A stretch of 64,000 nucleotides of DNA from positions 53,455-117,454 of the forward strand of contig NZ_JACJPY010000005.1 of the NCBI RefSeq assembly GCF_014696345.1. Reading direction: 5' to 3'. A program made the position numbers and the translations under genes. Origin of the DNA: Pseudanabaena cinerea FACHB-1277. Lineage in GTDB: Bacteria; Cyanobacteriota; Cyanobacteriia; Pseudanabaenales; Pseudanabaenaceae. The notes beneath the pieces were generated by a model. That model ran no database searches. It was not told where the DNA came from and was given only the letters and a program-made list of their open reading frames with translations. Shown one piece after another: positions 46,467 through 55,122 of the stretch; position 1 is the first letter of the stretch, and every line of letters begins with the position of its first letter.

Positions 46467-46720
46467 CTAACATAGGAGATAAGGAGATAAATCATAAGGG
46501 AGCGGTAACTCGATATACGAACCACCCTGATAAGTCCTCTCAAGCGGTTTAACAAGGCGATTATCCTACCATGTAACAGGCTTAAAATCTTCATCATTGG
46601 CGATCGCCACACCATCACCCGAAGGCTTAATCACAAATAGACCTTAAAACATCATTGTTATTCACGTTAGCCGTGGTAGCAGGAATTAGCTTAAAACCTT
46701 GCTGGTGGTTACTGAGCTTG
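46467..46720 (-). pseudogene. decayed gene of unknown family
   Basis: On the minus strand, QGFKLIPATTANVNNNDVLR (near 46710-46645) shifts by one base into GLFVIKPSGDGVAIANDEDF, goes through an in-frame TAG and continues as DNRLVKPLERTYQGGSYIEL. The residue use looks like protein, with one frameshift and one internal stop. I cannot name the family. The rest of the 46435-46782 gap shows nothing. Confidence 0.35.
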
Positions 46721-46782
46721 TGGAGAAGCAGCAGGGGCGGTAAACTCATTTTTCTGATAAGTTGATTTTGGTGATAATTGCG

Positions 46783-47625
46783 ATGACTGATCAAGATAAA
46801 TATCAAGATAAATACCAATCGGATAATGTACCGATCGCTATGACGATCGCAGGATCGGACAGTGGCGGTGGTGCAGGCATACAGGCAGATTTACGTACCT
46901 TTGCTTTTCACTGTGTGCATGGGACTTCTGTATTGACCTGCATCACTGCTCAAAATACGCAGGGTGTAACAAGGGTAGATGCAATGTCGGCACAGGCGGT
47001 GGCTGCACAGTTTGAGGCGGTGATGGTGGATATGCGGGTCAGCGCGATTAAAACAGGAATGCTGCTCAATCAAGAAATTATTCAAATTACAGCCAAAAAA
47101 TTAGTGGCTTTCGGATGTGGCAATGTGGTGGTTGATCCTGTGATGGTGTCGCGGGTGGGCGCAAAGTTGCTAGATGATGATGCCATTCATGCCATGGGCG
47201 ATTTATTGCTCCCGATCGCAGCGATCGCTACACCTAATCGCTATGAAGCGCAAATTTTGGCAGAGATGGAGATTCATACTTTGGCGGATATGCAGGCGGC
47301 GGCACAAAAAATCTACAAATTGGGGGCGCGGTCAGTATTGATCAAGGGCGGCGGCATGACGGGGGATCTCAAAGCTGTTGATGTATGGTTTGATGGCGAT
47401 CGCCTCGAAACCTTGCAAACAGAAGCGATTGACACGATCCATACTCACGGTACTGGCTGCACCCTATCAGCAGCGATCGCTGCCAATCTCGCATTGGGTA
47501 AGCCCAACTTGCAAGCGGTACAGGATGCAAAGGTGTATGTAACCACAGCTTTGAAATATGCTTTGGCGATCGGTAAGGGGCAAGGTCCCGTTGGGCATTT
47601 CTTCCCTTTACAGCGCCTTCGATAA
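46783..47625 (+). CDS. thiD: hydroxymethylpyrimidine / phosphomethylpyrimidine kinase
   Basis: 280-residue ribokinase-fold enzyme that phosphorylates HMP and HMP-phosphate for thiamin synthesis. Motifs: MTIAGSDSGGGAGIQADLRT, CITAQNTQGVTRVDAM, VVDPVMVSRVGAKLLDDDA, ATPNRYEAQILAEM, VLIKGGGMTGDLKAVDVWF and HTHGTGCTLSAAIAANLA with the catalytic Cys/Asp-type site. ATG 46783 is preferred; a TTG at 46762 would add seven residues. No other thiamin gene nearby. Confidence 0.93.
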   Translation: MTDQDKYQDKYQSDNVPIAMTIAGSDSGGGAGIQADLRTFAFHCVHGTSVLTCITAQNTQGVTRVDAMSAQAVAAQFEAVMVDMRVSAIKTGMLLNQEIIQITAKKLVAFGCGNVVVDPVMVSRVGAKLLDDDAIHAMGDLLLPIAAIATPNRYEAQILAEMEIHTLADMQAAAQKIYKLGARSVLIKGGGMTGDLKAVDVWFDGDRLETLQTEAIDTIHTHGTGCTLSAAIAANLALGKPNLQAVQDAKVYVTTALKYALAIGKGQGPVGHFFPLQRLR

Positions 47626-47661
47626 TTGTTGTATGTTTTGTGAATTTTAAGTATTTTAATT

Positions 47662-48516
47662 CTAGATTGTTAGTCTGTCTTTCGCATTAGTTTTACCCAT
47701 TCCCTCCAACCAAGAAGAACCAATAATTTCTTGAGCCATTGGCAAAAACTGAGGATGACTAATTACTAAGGTGGGAAAGCTGCGCTGACTAAAATCTTTG
47801 CCTAATGCTAAGGGAAAAATATCTGCGGATTCTAAGGGCATCCAAACTGCTCCGATCGCCTTGAGGATGACCCAGACTGCGGCGATATCCCAGATTTTTG
47901 GGGTGGCTTCCACCGCACCAATCGTGGAACCGAGGGCGACTGTCAATAGGTTGTAACTAGCTACACCCAACATTCGCAATTTAAAGGGAAACTGCGATCG
48001 CCCCATTTTTGCCAAACTACGGGAACAGGCACTGAAAAAATAATTATCGAGCTTTGCCGCATCAGGGGGATCAGCCGCCAATTGGAGTGGTAATCCGTTG
48101 CAAAAAGCCGCAGCACTGCGATCGTCTGCCCAACCATAGATGTTTTGTTGCAAAGGAGGCATCGCCACATAGCCAAATACGGGTGTGCCTTGGTGTAAAA
48201 GCCCTAGAGAAATTCCCCAAATCGGAATCCCTCTAGCAAAGTTGGTCGTGCCATCCAGGGGATCTATTACCCAAGTCCATTCAAGATCGGGCAGGATTTG
48301 GGAACCTTCTTCTGTTAATACCCCAAATTCAGGAAATGCTTTTTCTAAGGCATCTTTGATGTATGTATCTGCCCAACGATCGCTTTTAGTCACAAGGCTA
48401 CCATCATCCTTAGCGATCGCTACTCTTGTTTGCTCAAAATCTGTTAACAGGCGATCGCCCACCTGCTTTGTCAAGTTCTCAATTACGGGAATAATTTCCT
48501 GCCAGTTGGGGTGCAT
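47662..48516 (-). CDS. inositol monophosphatase family protein
   Basis: 284 residues from ATG 48516; the open frame reaches a TTG at 48537 in a duplicated 16-base sequence and is less likely as a start. Metal-site motifs are complete: VLTEEGSQ (Glu), WVIDPLDGTTNFARGIPIWG (Asp-Pro-Leu-Asp-Gly-Thr) and IWDIAAVWVILKAIGAVW. Substrates in this family include inositol-1-phosphate, histidinol phosphate and PAP/fructose-1,6-bisphosphate; the exact one is not clear. Confidence 0.88.
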   Translation of the reverse strand: MHPNWQEIIPVIENLTKQVGDRLLTDFEQTRVAIAKDDGSLVTKSDRWADTYIKDALEKAFPEFGVLTEEGSQILPDLEWTWVIDPLDGTTNFARGIPIWGISLGLLHQGTPVFGYVAMPPLQQNIYGWADDRSAAAFCNGLPLQLAADPPDAAKLDNYFFSACSRSLAKMGRSQFPFKLRMLGVASYNLLTVALGSTIGAVEATPKIWDIAAVWVILKAIGAVWMPLESADIFPLALGKDFSQRSFPTLVISHPQFLPMAQEIIGSSWLEGMGKTNAKDRLTI

Positions 48517-48586
48517 AGCATCTCTATCTATTTTCAATTCTATCTATTTTCAATTTCTAGATTTGGTAAAGGCATTCATTGCTTTG

Positions 48587-49597
48587 TCATGATAGGCTAA
48601 AGTCTGGTAGCGCGATCATCTGGTGCGTGGTTGCCGACTTTTCGGCCGCATTGGCGACAGCGATCGAATGCAAAATTAGATCATGGCTGTTGTAAAGAGG
48701 GCGATCGCCTGTACTCAGCAAATGCTCTAGCACGATTTCCGTATCCTTTTTAAATAGCCCCCGCGTTGTCCCTGCATCTAGTTCTATTTCACCATCGGCA
48801 GTGATTAATTTGCCGCGATCGCCTGTAAAAATGATTGCGCCATCACTGCCCTGAAGTTCCATAGTCCTTTCTGCTTGCCAAAAGTTTTCGCCCTTGGCAT
48901 AGCTAATATCTGCTAGCACGCCATTCTCAAACTGAAGTTGGGCGTTGCAAATACAAGACTTGAAGCTATGATCGCGATCGCTGTCATCGCGTAATTGACA
49001 GGACACCTGCTGCACCTTGCCAAATAGGGCAGTAATGCGATTGATGCGAGAAACGGCGGCGGTGAGGGGGAATCCAAACAGGTCGGACTTATAAGTCCAT
49101 TTATCAGGGACAGGGCGTTGTGGGCTTTTGGTGACATAGCGAGCGTAAAAGGGGTTGCCAATTTTAGATAGATTTTCTAAAACTAATTGATGTACGCCGC
49201 CCAATAACTCAATATGTTCCACATGGAGCATGAGGTTTTGCTGTTGCGCCAAGTTAATTAATTCTTGAGCTTCGCTATAGGTAAAGGCGAGGGGATATTC
49301 GACAATAACGTGCTTGCCCGATCGCATTGCTTGCCGAACTACGGCACTGTGATCGCGATTGACATTGCATACGACCACTAGATCAATATCATCGCGGATC
49401 ACCATCTCCGACCAATATTGATGCACATGGGGAATTTGTAGTTCTTGGGCGATCGCTGTGGCTTTGGCAAGAGTCCCTGCGATCGCCATGACTTCAGTGC
49501 GAGGATCTTGGGTGAGAATATCGGCACGGAGCTTGGCAACAAAGCCAGAACCAACAATACCAACCCGCAAGGGTGGCTGCATAGGGGCGTAAGTCAT
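48587..49597 (-). CDS. bvdR: biliverdin reductase, Gfo/Idh/MocA fold
   Basis: 336 residues. The Rossmann motif is RVGIVGSGFVAKLRADIL, followed by GKHVIVEYPLAFTY, LHVEHIELLGGVHQLVLENL and KWTYKSDLFGFPLTAAVSRI. These regions agree closely with what I remember of cyanobacterial BvdR, which reduces biliverdin to bilirubin with NADPH and is needed for normal phycobilisomes. An ordinary Gfo/Idh/MocA sugar dehydrogenase is the alternative. ATG 49597 is chosen; an earlier TTG at 49654 overlaps thrB. It lies 17 bases after thrB on the same strand, so co-transcription is likely. Confidence 0.78.
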   Translation of the reverse strand: MTYAPMQPPLRVGIVGSGFVAKLRADILTQDPRTEVMAIAGTLAKATAIAQELQIPHVHQYWSEMVIRDDIDLVVVCNVNRDHSAVVRQAMRSGKHVIVEYPLAFTYSEAQELINLAQQQNLMLHVEHIELLGGVHQLVLENLSKIGNPFYARYVTKSPQRPVPDKWTYKSDLFGFPLTAAVSRINRITALFGKVQQVSCQLRDDSDRDHSFKSCICNAQLQFENGVLADISYAKGENFWQAERTMELQGSDGAIIFTGDRGKLITADGEIELDAGTTRGLFKKDTEIVLEHLLSTGDRPLYNSHDLILHSIAVANAAEKSATTHQMIALPDFSLS

Positions 49598-49614
49598 AGA
49601 ATCTCGCGATATTT

Positions 49615-50517
49615 TTAACGAATGGTCGTACCATCTTTGGCGATCGCTAAGCATTTAGTGATGGCGGTGATGCCTAAATTTTGCCAAGCCTGCTGCATTG
49701 CCATTGCCACGGCATCAATTTTAGTTTGCGGCGCAAGGGATAACAATGTCGGACCTGCACCACTGATCACCATGCCATAGGCTCCTGCGGCGATCGCTGC
49801 CCTTTGCACTTCAGGCATTCCTATAATTAAATCTTGGCGATAGGGTTGATGCAAGCGATCCTGTAGCCCTGCGGTCAGCCATTGGGGATTGCCCGTTTGA
49901 ATGCCATGACTCAAGAGGGCAAGGTGAGAGGCATTAAAAATGGCATCCTGCATCGAAACCTGTTTGGGCAGAACTGCTCTAGCCTTGGCGGTTGATAACT
50001 CAAAATTAGGAATTGCCACAGCGATCGCAATGTCATCATGCCAAGCTAGATCGCAAAATTCCCAGCCGCCAGCCTGATTAGAAGCCATTAATTGACAGCC
50101 GCCCAACAGCGCTGGGGCAACATTATCAGGATGTCCTTCCATTGCGATCGCCAAATTTAATAATTCCAGACGATCAAGGGGCGAACCTGCCAATAAATTT
50201 GCGCCGACAATGCCGCCCACGATCGCCGTTGCCGAACTGCCCAAGCCCCGCGCCAGAGGAATCGCTGTATCCGTATGGATTGCCACTGGGGGAATGGGAC
50301 GATCTAAATGCTGATAAACCTTGGCGATCGCTCGATATACCAAATTTGTTTCATCCCGTTCCACCTGTGCGGCTCCTTCACCCGCAGCCGTAATCGTCAG
50401 GCGATCGGCGATCGCCAATTCAAAGCGGTTATACAAAGACAAAGCTGCACCTAAGCAGTCAAATCCAGGACCAAGATTACCTGTAGTGGCAGGCACAGAA
50501 ACTTCAAAAATTGCCAT
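49615..50517 (-). CDS. thrB: homoserine kinase
   Basis: 300-residue GHMP kinase for threonine synthesis. N-terminal VPATTGNLGPGFDCLGAALS, the ATP-binding PLARGLGSSATAIVGGIVGA and the C-terminal GAYGMVISGAGPTLLSLAP are all present. First gene of a two-gene unit with bvdR. Confidence 0.95.
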   Translation of the reverse strand: MAIFEVSVPATTGNLGPGFDCLGAALSLYNRFELAIADRLTITAAGEGAAQVERDETNLVYRAIAKVYQHLDRPIPPVAIHTDTAIPLARGLGSSATAIVGGIVGANLLAGSPLDRLELLNLAIAMEGHPDNVAPALLGGCQLMASNQAGGWEFCDLAWHDDIAIAVAIPNFELSTAKARAVLPKQVSMQDAIFNASHLALLSHGIQTGNPQWLTAGLQDRLHQPYRQDLIIGMPEVQRAAIAAGAYGMVISGAGPTLLSLAPQTKIDAVAMAMQQAWQNLGITAITKCLAIAKDGTTIR

Positions 50518-50621
50518 AGAGCGAAAAATAGAAAATAAAAATCATAAAACCTAAGAGATAATTGTGACCCTTTACGCCACGATTCTCCCTTAGGTACTTG
50601 TCGTTATTGCAGTAATTGCCG

Positions 50622-50729
50622 TTAAGCTTCTTCTTCTTCGCCCTGTAATTTAAGCAAAAAATAGCCAAAAGCGATGCCAACAGGAATCAGCACCATTGAC
50701 AAAACCATTGCGTTACCAATTTCTCCCAT
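50622..50729 (-). CDS. petM: cytochrome b6f complex subunit PetM
   Basis: 35-residue single-span protein. It reads MGEIGNAMVLSMVLIPVG, then IAFGYFLLKLQGEEEEA; the helix followed by the Lys-Leu/Ile-Gln-Gly and acidic tail is the PetM signature. It is a small peripheral-helix subunit of the thylakoid b6f complex. The gene lies 105 bases after thrB's start on the same strand, so it may be transcribed upstream of thrB. Confidence 0.88.
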   Translation of the reverse strand: MGEIGNAMVLSMVLIPVGIAFGYFLLKLQGEEEEA

Positions 50730-50950
50730 AATTTTTTATTTATTTGTATTATTTTGATGAGTTCATAGCTTTGGGTATTTTACATGAAAAGTCAGCAACA
50801 AAATTGCCAATCTCAAAATTGCCAATCTCAAAAGATTTCGGTCATATCCTTTTCCTGGCTTCACCTATTTGCGTGAAGTTTTCATGTTCTGAGGATGATT
50901 ATGCTCTCATAACTACCATATAATAAGATCCACTGTTGGAGAAGAAGCCC

Positions 50951-51616
50951 ATGATCCAAGCCCTCACCCGCTCGCTCGACTTCCCAAATCTTTACCCAGA
51001 CTCCGATGGTAAACCCATGGCTGACAATACTCTGCAATACCGTTGGATTGTGCTATTAGTCTCTAACCTCAAGCACCTATTTCGAGGGCAAACGGTTTTT
51101 GTGGCAGGGGACTTGCTCTGGTATCCTCAACAGGTTACGACTCCTCCTGCGCCAGCCCAAGCCCCAGATGCAATGGTGGTTTTTGGGAGATCGGATGGCG
51201 ATCGCCGCAGTTACAAACAATGGGAAGAGGAAAATATTGCCCCCCATGTGGTCTTTGAAATTCTTTTGGAAAGTAATAGCGCCACTGAAATGCTCAAAAA
51301 GCAACAATTTTATCGGCAGTATGGTGTGTTAGAGATGTTCTTCTACGATCCTAAGTCTTACGAGTTTTTGGGAATGGTGCGATCATCTCAAGGTCTGGAA
51401 TTTGAGGCAATTACGCCCCTTAACTTTCCTTGGACTTCACCGATGTTAGGTGTTCGTTTTGAGATGTTTGCGGATGGTCTAGCACTGTTCTATCCCAATG
51501 GGGAGCCATTTAACGACCCCGATATAATTTTTGAAGAACGCGATCGGCTCGCTCAGGAACGCGATCGCGCCTTTGCCAAATTAAGAGAACTGGGCATCGA
51601 TCCGTCAGATCTCTAG
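50951..51616 (+). CDS. Uma2-family (DUF820) putative endonuclease
   Basis: 221 residues. Core motifs are APDAMVVFGR (Asp) and HVVFEILLESNSATEMLKKQ (Glu), then YRQYGVLEMFFYDP. The tail has an ERDRLAQERDR coiled coil and ends LRELGIDPSDL, like that of the gene at 22009. ATG 50951 has GGAG upstream; the frame extends to a TTG at 50936 that covers that site. A TATAAT box at 50919-50924 could be its -10. Confidence 0.83.
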   Translation: MIQALTRSLDFPNLYPDSDGKPMADNTLQYRWIVLLVSNLKHLFRGQTVFVAGDLLWYPQQVTTPPAPAQAPDAMVVFGRSDGDRRSYKQWEEENIAPHVVFEILLESNSATEMLKKQQFYRQYGVLEMFFYDPKSYEFLGMVRSSQGLEFEAITPLNFPWTSPMLGVRFEMFADGLALFYPNGEPFNDPDIIFEERDRLAQERDRAFAKLRELGIDPSDL

Positions 51617-51644
51617 CAACATTAGAGAGAATGGAACAATCGAT

Positions 51645-51887
51645 CTAGTTATCGCGATCGCGCCAAGCTTTAAATTTGCTGGCAATTTTTTTGCGCCCAA
51701 TCCAACCACCTAAAGCCAATAAGCCAAAGGTCGGGGAAAACTCAAAAGGAACAGGCGTAATGTCGAGTGTTGCCCCTGTTAAATTTCCGACATTGCCATT
51801 AGCACTATCGTAAAAACGCAATGTCCAAGTCGTATTGGGATCATCCGTCTCAAATCCATTGAAATTCGTAATGTCTGGAGCCTCAGA
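51645..51887 (-). pseudogene. remnant of a PEP-CTERM protein with a P-domain-like end
   Basis: The minus strand has an 80-codon frame with no start. It reads APDITNFNGFETDDPNTTW, then TLRFYDSANGNVGNLTGATL, and ends in a PEP-CTERM-type sorting tail: VPFEFSPTFGLLALGGWIG, then RKK, and a basic end. The first part looks like the last strands of a proprotein-convertase P domain. It begins directly after the TAG of the gene at 51888, in the same frame. It is an orphan C-terminus of a secreted, sorted protein whose front was lost. Confidence 0.65.
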
Positions 51888-52529
51888 CTAGCTAATAATT
51901 TCTACATCGATCGCATCGGCATATTCGCCAGCATCGTGATCGCTTGAACTGTCATCTGGGGAAGAAGCCTGAGCATCCTGATTAACATCTGAGGCGGCAC
52001 TATCAAGATCGCGCCAAATTGGGCAGATCTCGTAATGTATGCGTAAATTGGGCGGTGTATTGCGCTCTGCCTCACGCACAAATCGATTAGCCTCCCATTC
52101 AGCATCAAAGGTATTAATTAGCTTCAAGGTTTTGAGGCGCTGCCGTTCTAGATATGTCCAAACTTCCCAAGCATTATAGGTAGGAGTTACAGGCTCATCG
52201 GGTGTTTCTGCAACAGTTGGGGATGGATCAACATTGTCATGATCCCCATGGGCAGTATCAGTAAATAATGGATCTGCGTGATTTTCAGGAGGCATTTCCG
52301 CATTTGGAGACTGATGATCAGTAGATGGATTTGGCGATTCTGTCATGACCGATCGCCCCAAGCTTTTGATCTCCCTAGCCTGAATTTTCCGCTCGGTCGC
52401 ATCAGCGATCGCCTGCACCGTTATTGACGTTTGCGATTGATCGATCCATCCTTTAAAAATTACTTCTTCCCCATTGATCACCAAGCGATCGCCCACCTCT
52501 AAGGCAAAACCCACCAAAGAATTAAACAA
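51888..52529 (-). CDS. hypothetical protein, probably the 3' half of a split gene
   Basis: The frame is 213 codons from a TTG at 52529, but it stays open back to about 52690 with no ATG or GTG, so this start is doubtful. It shows a short beta-rich part (VGDRLVINGEEVIFKGWIDQ), a low-complexity acidic middle (residues 65-115) and a conserved-looking YNAWEVWTYLERQRLKTLKL ... FDAEWEANRFVREAERN. An extra G in the G5 tract at 52681-52685 would join it to the gene at 52667-53020. Family unknown. Confidence 0.45.
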   Translation of the reverse strand: MFNSLVGFALEVGDRLVINGEEVIFKGWIDQSQTSITVQAIADATERKIQAREIKSLGRSVMTESPNPSTDHQSPNAEMPPENHADPLFTDTAHGDHDNVDPSPTVAETPDEPVTPTYNAWEVWTYLERQRLKTLKLINTFDAEWEANRFVREAERNTPPNLRIHYEICPIWRDLDSAASDVNQDAQASSPDDSSSDHDAGEYADAIDVEIIS

Positions 52530-52666
52530 AGGCTTACCAATATTTGACCATGCCCCACTAGGTACGCCGTTGGAAACCTGCTCAAAGTTGGCAGCTTGAT
52601 CGCCTTGATTACTAGGATTTGGAAATGTTTGCTCTGGAGTCGCCTGATTGAATTTACCTTGCTCAA

Positions 52667-53020
52667 TCAGGCTTTGAACTCCCCCAACTGTAACCTCAGT
52701 TCCTTAATTTCTGATACTTGCAAATAAATTGGCTCTAGACATTTTTTTAAATAATTCTGCACATAGGTTTGTACATAGCTCTGCACATAGTCATCGATAT
52801 AGCTTACAAGCTCAGACTGAGGCTGAGATGGCTGAGATTGAGACTTATGCTCCTCTTCTGGGTCAGATTCACTTTTAACTTCTTCCACCTCACGACTAAT
52901 TACTGACAAAATCCAATCCGCGATCGCCTGTTGTTTGGCATCAGCTTGGGACTTAACTTGGCTTAATAAAGGCAAAGGAAACCGAAGACTGATCTGTTTG
53001 GTCCTATGTGGTGTCGCCAT
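52667..53020 (-). CDS. hypothetical protein with a ribbon-helix-helix-like start, 5' half of a split gene
   Basis: 117 residues. The N-terminus TKQISLRFPLPLLSQVKSQ then ADAKQQAIADWILSVI resembles a ribbon-helix-helix DNA-binding fold. An acidic Ser/Gln linker follows, and then YIDDYVQSYVQTYVQNYLKK, a repetitive amphipathic segment. The frame stops soon after the tract TTGGGGGAG. One more G would continue it into the frame that ends at 51888, giving a protein of about 380 residues. Confidence 0.5.
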   Translation of the reverse strand: MATPHRTKQISLRFPLPLLSQVKSQADAKQQAIADWILSVISREVEEVKSESDPEEEHKSQSQPSQPQSELVSYIDDYVQSYVQTYVQNYLKKCLEPIYLQVSEIKELRLQLGEFKA

Positions 53021-53245
53021 GCGTTGCCTTTACTTGAGATTTTAAGGTTTAAATTTTAAGATTTCTGTGCGAATCAAATTATATCGCGTTTATACTCAAA
53101 CACGAACCAAGATCAAGAACCAAGATAAGGCGCGGCTTGGTCGTAATGTCTGGCTTTTGAGCCAGCACAAAGCGCTATAAACAAAACCTAGCTTTGCTAT
53201 AGCTAAAATAGAAAGGTGATTTAGGGTAATACTTAGGGTAATACT

Positions 53246-53494
53246 ATGTGTATCTGTATTAACTGCACCTATGTCGATCGCTGCATAACTTACCATGCAG
53301 TCGAGGCTCAGCATTTGCAGCCGCATTTAACCGAATTTCCAGACTTTGAAGCAACCTCACCCACAATCAACGTCAATATCCGCACCGATCAAGACGATAT
53401 TCAAATGGAATGGGATGTGGTCGGTTGTGAAAGCTTTGTATCTGAAATGGGCAAATGGATTAGGCTCCGCCCAGGAGAGTTAGTTCCCACTTAA
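53246..53494 (+). CDS. ycf34: Ycf34 iron-sulfur protein
   Basis: 82 residues, begins MCICINCTYVDRCITYHAVE, with the four-cysteine pattern C-x-C-x2-C-x5-C of Ycf34, followed by PHLTEFPDF and the C-terminal MEWDVVGCESFVSEMGKWI. In Synechocystis Ycf34 binds an Fe-S cluster and influences photosynthetic electron transport. Directly upstream TTAGGGTAATAC is tandemly duplicated (53220-53243). Confidence 0.92.
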   Translation: MCICINCTYVDRCITYHAVEAQHLQPHLTEFPDFEATSPTINVNIRTDQDDIQMEWDVVGCESFVSEMGKWIRLRPGELVPT

Positions 53495-53513
53495 AGCCAT
53501 TTTAAAACCATCA

Positions 53514-53543
53514 AAAAAAAGAATGGCGCTTTGCGCCGTTCTT
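53514..53543 (-). terminator. prmA terminator, possibly bidirectional with ycf34
   Basis: AAGAATGGCGC / GCGCCGTTCTT hairpin with a TTT loop; on the minus strand it is followed by a run of T. Confidence 0.75.
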
Positions 53544-53546
53544 ACT

Positions 53547-54473
53547 TTAATATTCCGATCGCCTGATGGTTAAACAAGCCCATTCCTGCCGCTTCCAAAA
53601 GGTGGCAATCACCCACTTATGAGCATCAAGGGCATCGGCAACCTTAGGAACCTGCTCCGTCAAAATACCGCTTAAAATGCCCCAACCATTGGCATCCACC
53701 AACTGATCAAAATAGGGAACCATTTCCACAATCACATCCGCCAAAATATTGCAGGTAAAACCATTGGCAGCCACAGGCATATTGGCAATCAGATCCTCAA
53801 TACTGCCCTCCTGCACCCAAATTTTGTCGGCGGCGATGCCATTGAGCTGACGGTTATGATTAGTCGCCTTAATCGCTAAAATGTCATTGTCGATGGCATA
53901 GGTTTGACTTGCGCCAATCAACAGAGCGCCAATACTCAGAATACCTGAGCCACAACCGACATCGGCAACCACAATGTTATCCTCTGGTTTTGCACCCCAC
54001 AGTCGCATTTCTAGCGCTTCTAGGCATAGCTGGGTGGTGGCGTGAGCGCCAGTACCAAAGGCACTACCAGGATCGAGCCTTAAGATTTTGCGATCGCCAT
54101 CTGTGGTTTCTGGCTCAATCCAAGCGGGATAAATGACAAACATATCGCCGATTTTTTGTGGATGCCAATGTTGTTTCCAACTTGACGACCAATCTTCGTC
54201 ACTGATCACCACCCATTTTGTAACTGGTGGCTCATAGTTAAAGGCGATCGCATCTTGTTTGAGCCAGAGGGCAAGGGCGGCAAGATCTAAGACCGTCCCC
54301 TTTTCAATGGGCAGATAGCTCTGTACAAGAATCTGTCCATCTTTGGATTGCGTGACCATGCCTTGACAGCCAAAATTTTGCAAGCGCCAAAAGATCTGTT
54401 CTTCTAGAGGGGAGTCGGCAACAACTTGGATTTCCCACCAGTTATTGATGGAGGTGAGCATGGGGAATGACAT
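53547..54473 (-). CDS. prmA: ribosomal protein L11 methyltransferase
   Basis: 308 residues. An N-terminal L11-recognition domain (about 1-110; WWEIQVVADSPLEEQIFWRL) and a class I SAM domain: DPGSAFGTGAHATTQLCLEA, VVADVGCGSGILSIGALLIG and NILADVIVEM with the NIL-type motif. It trimethylates L11 at several lysines. Single gene between convergent ycf34 and the DUF4346 gene. Confidence 0.93.
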   Translation of the reverse strand: MSFPMLTSINNWWEIQVVADSPLEEQIFWRLQNFGCQGMVTQSKDGQILVQSYLPIEKGTVLDLAALALWLKQDAIAFNYEPPVTKWVVISDEDWSSSWKQHWHPQKIGDMFVIYPAWIEPETTDGDRKILRLDPGSAFGTGAHATTQLCLEALEMRLWGAKPEDNIVVADVGCGSGILSIGALLIGASQTYAIDNDILAIKATNHNRQLNGIAADKIWVQEGSIEDLIANMPVAANGFTCNILADVIVEMVPYFDQLVDANGWGILSGILTEQVPKVADALDAHKWVIATFWKRQEWACLTIRRSEY

Positions 54474-54641
54474 CTGAAAAATAGGTGATTGGACTTAGCA
54501 AAGATTTTCCTAACTTATTGGGCTTTCAAATAAGTGCGTACCCACTTGAAAACAAAAAATCAATCCTAGTAATGTTTTTGCGTCTAGGTTTTGCGTCTAC
54601 ATTTTGCCCAAGACAAGATAAGATGCAAACCGCTACAAGTA

Positions 54642-55043
54642 CTAGTCTTGAATATATTCCTGTTGCTGCAATAATGCTAATTCTGCACGCTGCGCCTCTC
54701 GTCCCAAATATGCAGCATGGTCAAACAGTGTAACAGGACAGGGTTGAGTTTGCTCGAAGATTTTGACGCATAGCTCTTTGGCACTGCGCCCCGTAAACAA
54801 TTGTATAGCTTGGCGATCCACCTTGCCCTTAGCAGGAATCGGCTTACCTGTGTCGGGGTCAGTGGCTAAGCCCTGCTCATTAATGTTGTTGCTATAGTAT
54901 TTGGCACAGATTAGGTTTTGCTCACGATCAATATAGATGATGAAGTAGCCCGCAGGATCAAGGGCAAGCGATCGCCTAGACAATTCGTGATCAATGGTTT
55001 GAATCGCTTGGGAAAGGTCGTGAGATGCGGCAGTCAAGGTCAT
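54642..55043 (-). CDS. DUF4346 family protein
   Basis: 133 residues from ATG 55043. The core DHELSRRSLALDPAGYFIIY, AKYYSNNINEQGLATDPDTG and the C-terminal LGREAQRAELALLQQQEYIQ match the cyanobacterial DUF4346 family, of unknown role. The open frame goes back to 55157 but would overlap the TPR gene and add a sequence unlike the family; no Shine-Dalgarno is seen at either start. Confidence 0.72.
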   Translation of the reverse strand: MTLTAASHDLSQAIQTIDHELSRRSLALDPAGYFIIYIDREQNLICAKYYSNNINEQGLATDPDTGKPIPAKGKVDRQAIQLFTGRSAKELCVKIFEQTQPCPVTLFDHAAYLGREAQRAELALLQQQEYIQD

Positions 55044-55122
55044 TAAGTTTGCAATAAAAATTAAAAGGGCTAACTTTCTATGATATAGCGACAGCAAACC
55101 ATTTTCGTAACCTTGCCAAAGA

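Noticed and set aside
46627..46818. 63-codon minus-strand frame as a gene
   Set aside because: Its C-terminal part belongs to the decayed gene with a frameshift; the N-terminal part overlaps the thiD start.
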